Below are positions 62,249 to 64,000 of a stretch of 64,000 nucleotides of DNA, piece after piece. Within the stretch, counting starts at the first letter, position 1, and each line of letters begins with the position of its first letter. Both the position numbers and the translations under genes were made by a program. The notes under the pieces are model-generated. The model saw nothing but the letters and a program-made list of their open reading frames with translations. It searched no databases and was not told the origin of the DNA. Source of the DNA: Micromonospora sp. NBC_00389 (GTDB taxonomy: Bacteria; Actinomycetota; Actinomycetes; Mycobacteriales; Micromonosporaceae); assembly GCF_036059255.1 (NCBI RefSeq), contig NZ_CP107947.1, positions 1,612,001 to 1,676,000 of the forward strand, read 5' to 3'.

Positions 62249-62749
62249 TCAGCCGTCCGGGTCACTGTCGGCGAGGATGGCGGACACGCCGTCGAGACCC
62301 TTGCGGGTCCCGACAACGACCACCACGTCGCCGGCTGCGAAGCGGAAGGTGGGAAGCGGCGAGACGATAACCTCGCCGTCGCGCAGCACCGCCACGATGG
62401 AGGCGCTGGTGCGGGTACGCGCCTTGGTGTCACCGAGCTGCCGGTTGACGTACCGCGACCCGGCCGGGATGGCGAACTGCTCGGTGAGCAGACCGGCGGC
62501 CTGTTCGCGCAGCCCGGAGAGCTGGCCGAGCATCAGCGACGCGCCGAGGATGTCGGCCAGCGCCTCCGCCTCGTCGTCGGTCAGCGGGATGTCCGCCTGG
62601 CAGGAGTCGGGATCGTCGGGGTCATAGAGGACAAGATCACGACGGCCATTGCGGTGGGAGACGACGCCCAAACGGCGTCCGGACTCCGTCACCAGATCGT
62701 GGCGTACCCCGATGCCTGGTAAGGCGGTCTGCTCGACACGTACTCGCAC
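62249..62749 (-). CDS. KhtT-like regulatory subunit (RCK_C/TrkA_C domain)
   Basis: A 166-aa soluble protein: an N-terminal domain (~1-70; QTALPGIGVRHDLVTESGRR, GVVSHRNGRRDLVLYDPDD) and a C-terminal RCK_C domain (~90-160; RTSASIVAVLRDGEVIVSPL and RFAAGDVVVVVGTRKGL). In B. subtilis KhtT inhibits KhtU and binds c-di-AMP in this domain. The ligand here is inferred; the riboswitch in the same window shows that the organism uses c-di-AMP. Same operon as the antiporter, regulator first. Confidence 0.88.
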   Translation of the reverse strand: MRVRVEQTALPGIGVRHDLVTESGRRLGVVSHRNGRRDLVLYDPDDPDSCQADIPLTDDEAEALADILGASLMLGQLSGLREQAAGLLTEQFAIPAGSRYVNRQLGDTKARTRTSASIVAVLRDGEVIVSPLPTFRFAAGDVVVVVGTRKGLDGVSAILADSDPDG

Positions 62750-62797
62750 CCGCCAAGGCTACCGCTTCGTGAACCGGGCTTAGATCTTGGTCGAACT

Positions 62798-62815
62798 CGG
62801 CCCGTCCAAGGGCCG
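62798..62815 (-). terminator. Terminator hairpin after the GntR gene
   Basis: CGGCCC-GTCCAA-GGGCCG, 15 nt beyond the stop codon of the GntR gene. Confidence 0.55.
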
Positions 62816-62829
62816 TTTCCTTCCAGGAT

Positions 62830-63051
62830 CTAGGGCTTGTCGCTGACGTACGTGCCCTTGCCCTGGTGGCCCTCGATCAGGCCCTCGGCTTGCAGGATCA
62901 GCAGAGCGGAACGGACCGGCTCGGCGGACACGCCGTAGTGCGCGATCATCTCGCGCAGCGAGGGCAGCTTGTCGCCGGGCGCGTATTCGCCCGAACTGAT
63001 CTTGTCGCGAATGTCCTGTGCGATGCGTTGGCGGTCCGAGACTCGGGGCAT
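62830..63051 (-). CDS. Short GntR-family regulator, DNA-binding domain only (73 aa)
   Basis: A winged helix of GntR type: RVSDRQRIAQDIRDKISSGE, PGDKLPSLREMIAHYGVSAE and GLIEGHQGKGTYVS. There is no effector-binding domain, as in other ~75-aa GntR proteins of actinobacteria. AGGAG lies 9 nt upstream of the ATG. It is divergent to the small ORFs at 63290 and 63322, whose promoter contains a palindrome that could be its operator. Confidence 0.9.
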   Translation of the reverse strand: MPRVSDRQRIAQDIRDKISSGEYAPGDKLPSLREMIAHYGVSAEPVRSALLILQAEGLIEGHQGKGTYVSDKP

Positions 63052-63134
63052 GGGGCAACTCCTGGTAGGCCCCAAGATCCTCCCATGCGTGTGGCCGGTC
63101 GGCCAACACTTCGCGTGCTAAGCATGGTCACTGG

Positions 63135-63163
63135 TTGTCTTGCAATGCTTTGCATTGTATGTT
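63135..63163 (+). promoter_or_regulatory. Promoter with palindromic operator in the spacer
   Basis: TTGTCT (63135-63140) and TATGTT (63158-63163) are 17 bp apart. The spacer holds the perfect palindrome CAATGC-TTT-GCATTG (63143-63157). A repressor here, plausibly the adjacent GntR protein, would exclude RNA polymerase. No other good hexamer pair is seen in this 230-bp gap. Confidence 0.65.
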
Positions 63164-63289
63164 GGCCGTGCGGGCGCTTGGGAGTGGAAAGCCTGGTAGG
63201 CAACCGGCCCTCGGCCTGGTCGTCCGCATTGGCTGGCACGGTCGCCCGCTCGGCCGTGCCAGCAGCCATCCACCAGAGAGGGTGATGCC

Positions 63290-63325
63290 ATGACGTGTGA
63301 ACCGACGGCCGTGCGACTCCAATGA
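63290..63325 (+). CDS. Candidate 11-aa leader peptide (MTCEPTAVRLQ)
   Basis: A minimal reading frame with GAGAGGG 8 nt upstream. Its TGA overlaps the next ATG (ATGA), so ribosomes could move directly to the downstream gene, which has no clear ribosome site of its own. It could simply be an upstream start of minor use. Confidence 0.45.
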   Translation: MTCEPTAVRLQ

Positions 63326-63585
63326 GCGGGCGTTTTGTCATCCATCTGCCGGTGGCCGCGCCCGACCTGGCTCGCGCCAAGATGCTGGGTCGGACCGCCG
63401 GCCGGTCGCTGGCCTTCCTGGCCCGGATCGACCTCGGTGGGATCACCGTCTCGACCGAGGACGACCAGGGGGTACGACACTGGGTCTTCTGCGATCGGCG
63501 GCTGGACGGTGGTCGCCGTTGCGTGCTGCGAGCCGACCACGAGACTCCCTGCACCGCCCGCCTGCCCCGTCGAACCGGCCGGTGA
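63322..63585 (+). CDS. Small hypothetical protein (87 aa) next to a GntR regulator
   Basis: Reads MSGRFVIHLPVAAPDLARAK, MLGRTAGRSLAFLARIDLGG, then WVFCDRRLDGGRRCVLRADH and a basic end. One Cys pair (CDRRLDGGRRC) and two His might bind metal; the similarity to any family is not clear. Its ATG overlaps the leader-peptide stop. The small gene pair and the short GntR gene probably form one regulatory unit, of a type I recall as frequent in actinomycetes. Confidence 0.65.
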   Translation: MSGRFVIHLPVAAPDLARAKMLGRTAGRSLAFLARIDLGGITVSTEDDQGVRHWVFCDRRLDGGRRCVLRADHETPCTARLPRRTGR

Positions 63586-63624
63586 TGTCGTAACCGTTTC
63601 AGCTCGACAGGCGCCGGACGCGCC

Positions 63625-63656
63625 GGTGCCCGCCCCGACGGAGCGGAGCGGGCACC
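63625..63656. terminator. Terminator between the 87-aa and epoxide hydrolase genes
   Basis: GGTGCCCGC pairs with GCGGGCACC, a 9-bp stem, between convergent genes. Confidence 0.65.
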
Positions 63657-63669
63657 CGGGCGCGACTGG

Positions 63670-64000
63670 TCAGCGAAGGCTGGCGAAGAACTCGCGGATG
63701 TCGGCGACCAGCACATCGGTGGCCTGGTGGGCGGCGTAGTGGCCGCCGACGTCTCCGCGGCCGTCGACGTCCGTCTCGTACGCCGTCCACCGGACGATGT
63801 TCGCGTGGTCCCGGTCGGCGAAGCGACGGATGGACTGGAAGTCGCCGGGGAACATGGCCAGCGCGGTCGGCACGGTGGTCGGGTCGGTCGGCGGCTGGCC
63901 GGCGTGCGCGTCCTCCCAGTAGAACCGGACCGCCGAGGCGGCCGTGCCGGTGAACCAGTAGACCGCCACGTTGGCCAGGATGAAGTCGGCCTCCAGGCTC
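63670..64000 (-). CDS. Epoxide hydrolase-family alpha/beta hydrolase (C-terminal part only)
   Basis: The last ~109 codons of a leftward gene that continues past the window edge. NVAVYWFTGTAASAVRFYW is the typical C-terminal cap/core segment of EHN-type epoxide hydrolases, and GGHYAAHQATDVL supplies the catalytic His. PTALAMFPGDFQ and FASLR end the family as usual. The nucleophile Asp and oxyanion residues are outside the window. Confidence 0.9.
   Translation of the reverse strand, partial: SLEADFILANVAVYWFTGTAASAVRFYWEDAHAGQPPTDPTTVPTALAMFPGDFQSIRRFADRDHANIVRWTAYETDVDGRGDVGGHYAAHQATDVLVADIREFFASLR

Overview
The window is 64 kb of high-GC DNA from a filamentous actinobacterium, most likely a Micromonosporaceae member close to Micromonospora. 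The signs are a dnaK-grpE-dnaJ-hspR operon with a HAIR operator, crgA beside a class E sortase and a DUF881 protein, a mycobacterial-type bifunctional Dcd, an actinobacterial c-di-AMP riboswitch, many GTG starts and very strong G+C hairpins between genes. Genus is an inference; no rRNA is present.

Layout. 1-3.4 kb: end of an anthranilate/aminodeoxychorismate synthase amidotransferase gene, a small membrane protein, class E sortase, a DUF881 protein and the divergent crgA. 3.5-8.3 kb: an EtfD-like membrane Fe-S oxidoreductase behind a 16-bp palindrome, then two CNNM/CorC-type transporters. 8.4-14 kb: peptidoglycan hydrolases (two NlpC/P60 proteins around a secreted amidase). The amidase leader is split by an IS982-family element, and the second NlpC/P60 gene carries a ydaO/c-di-AMP riboswitch. 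14-15.3 kb: dcd and a PNPOx-family gene diverge from a promoter with a near-consensus LexA box.

15.4-24.3 kb is the accessory part. tRNA-Gly(CCC) carries one copy of a 41-bp repeat whose second copy lies 7.0 kb away. Between the copies are an integrase remnant, a truncated gene, a hypothetical protein and a 5.1-kb composite-transposon-like unit. That unit is bounded by outward-facing ends of one IS5-family element and a TTA duplication inside a CACC-TTA-GGTG palindrome. Its cargo is a SAM methyltransferase and a large AAA/TPR protein. Beyond the second repeat lie another integrase-tail remnant and three genes of unknown function, suggesting tandem integration followed by decay.

24.4-39 kb: housekeeping and metabolic genes (VOC, RibD-like reductase, flavin-dependent oxidoreductase, ASCH, questin oxidase-like, phosphoribosyltransferase, RlpA, PP2C phosphatase, acyl-CoA dehydrogenase, SixA between two DUF6458 genes, hemolysin III, and the 5-oxoprolinase operon pxpBCA). 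39-55 kb: NHL/thioredoxin protein, a very large disordered membrane protein with an LppU-like tail, a 2-oxoacid dehydrogenase operon (E1alpha-E1beta-E2), a Pro/Ser-rich protein, a PAP2-like protein and two overlapping dynamin-like GTPase genes. 55-64 kb: chaperone operon, tandem terminator repeats, a KhtTU-like K+/H+ antiporter pair, a short GntR regulator divergent from a promoter with a palindrome in its spacer, and the end of an epoxide hydrolase gene.

Two regulatory themes connect distant genes. The palindrome GTTACYGATSGGTAAC precedes both the EtfD-like gene and the fadE-like gene 29 kb away, two successive electron-transfer steps of fatty-acid oxidation. A c-di-AMP riboswitch on a wall hydrolase and a KhtT-type subunit, a family in which c-di-AMP binding is known, suggest that c-di-AMP may tie turgor to wall remodelling here.
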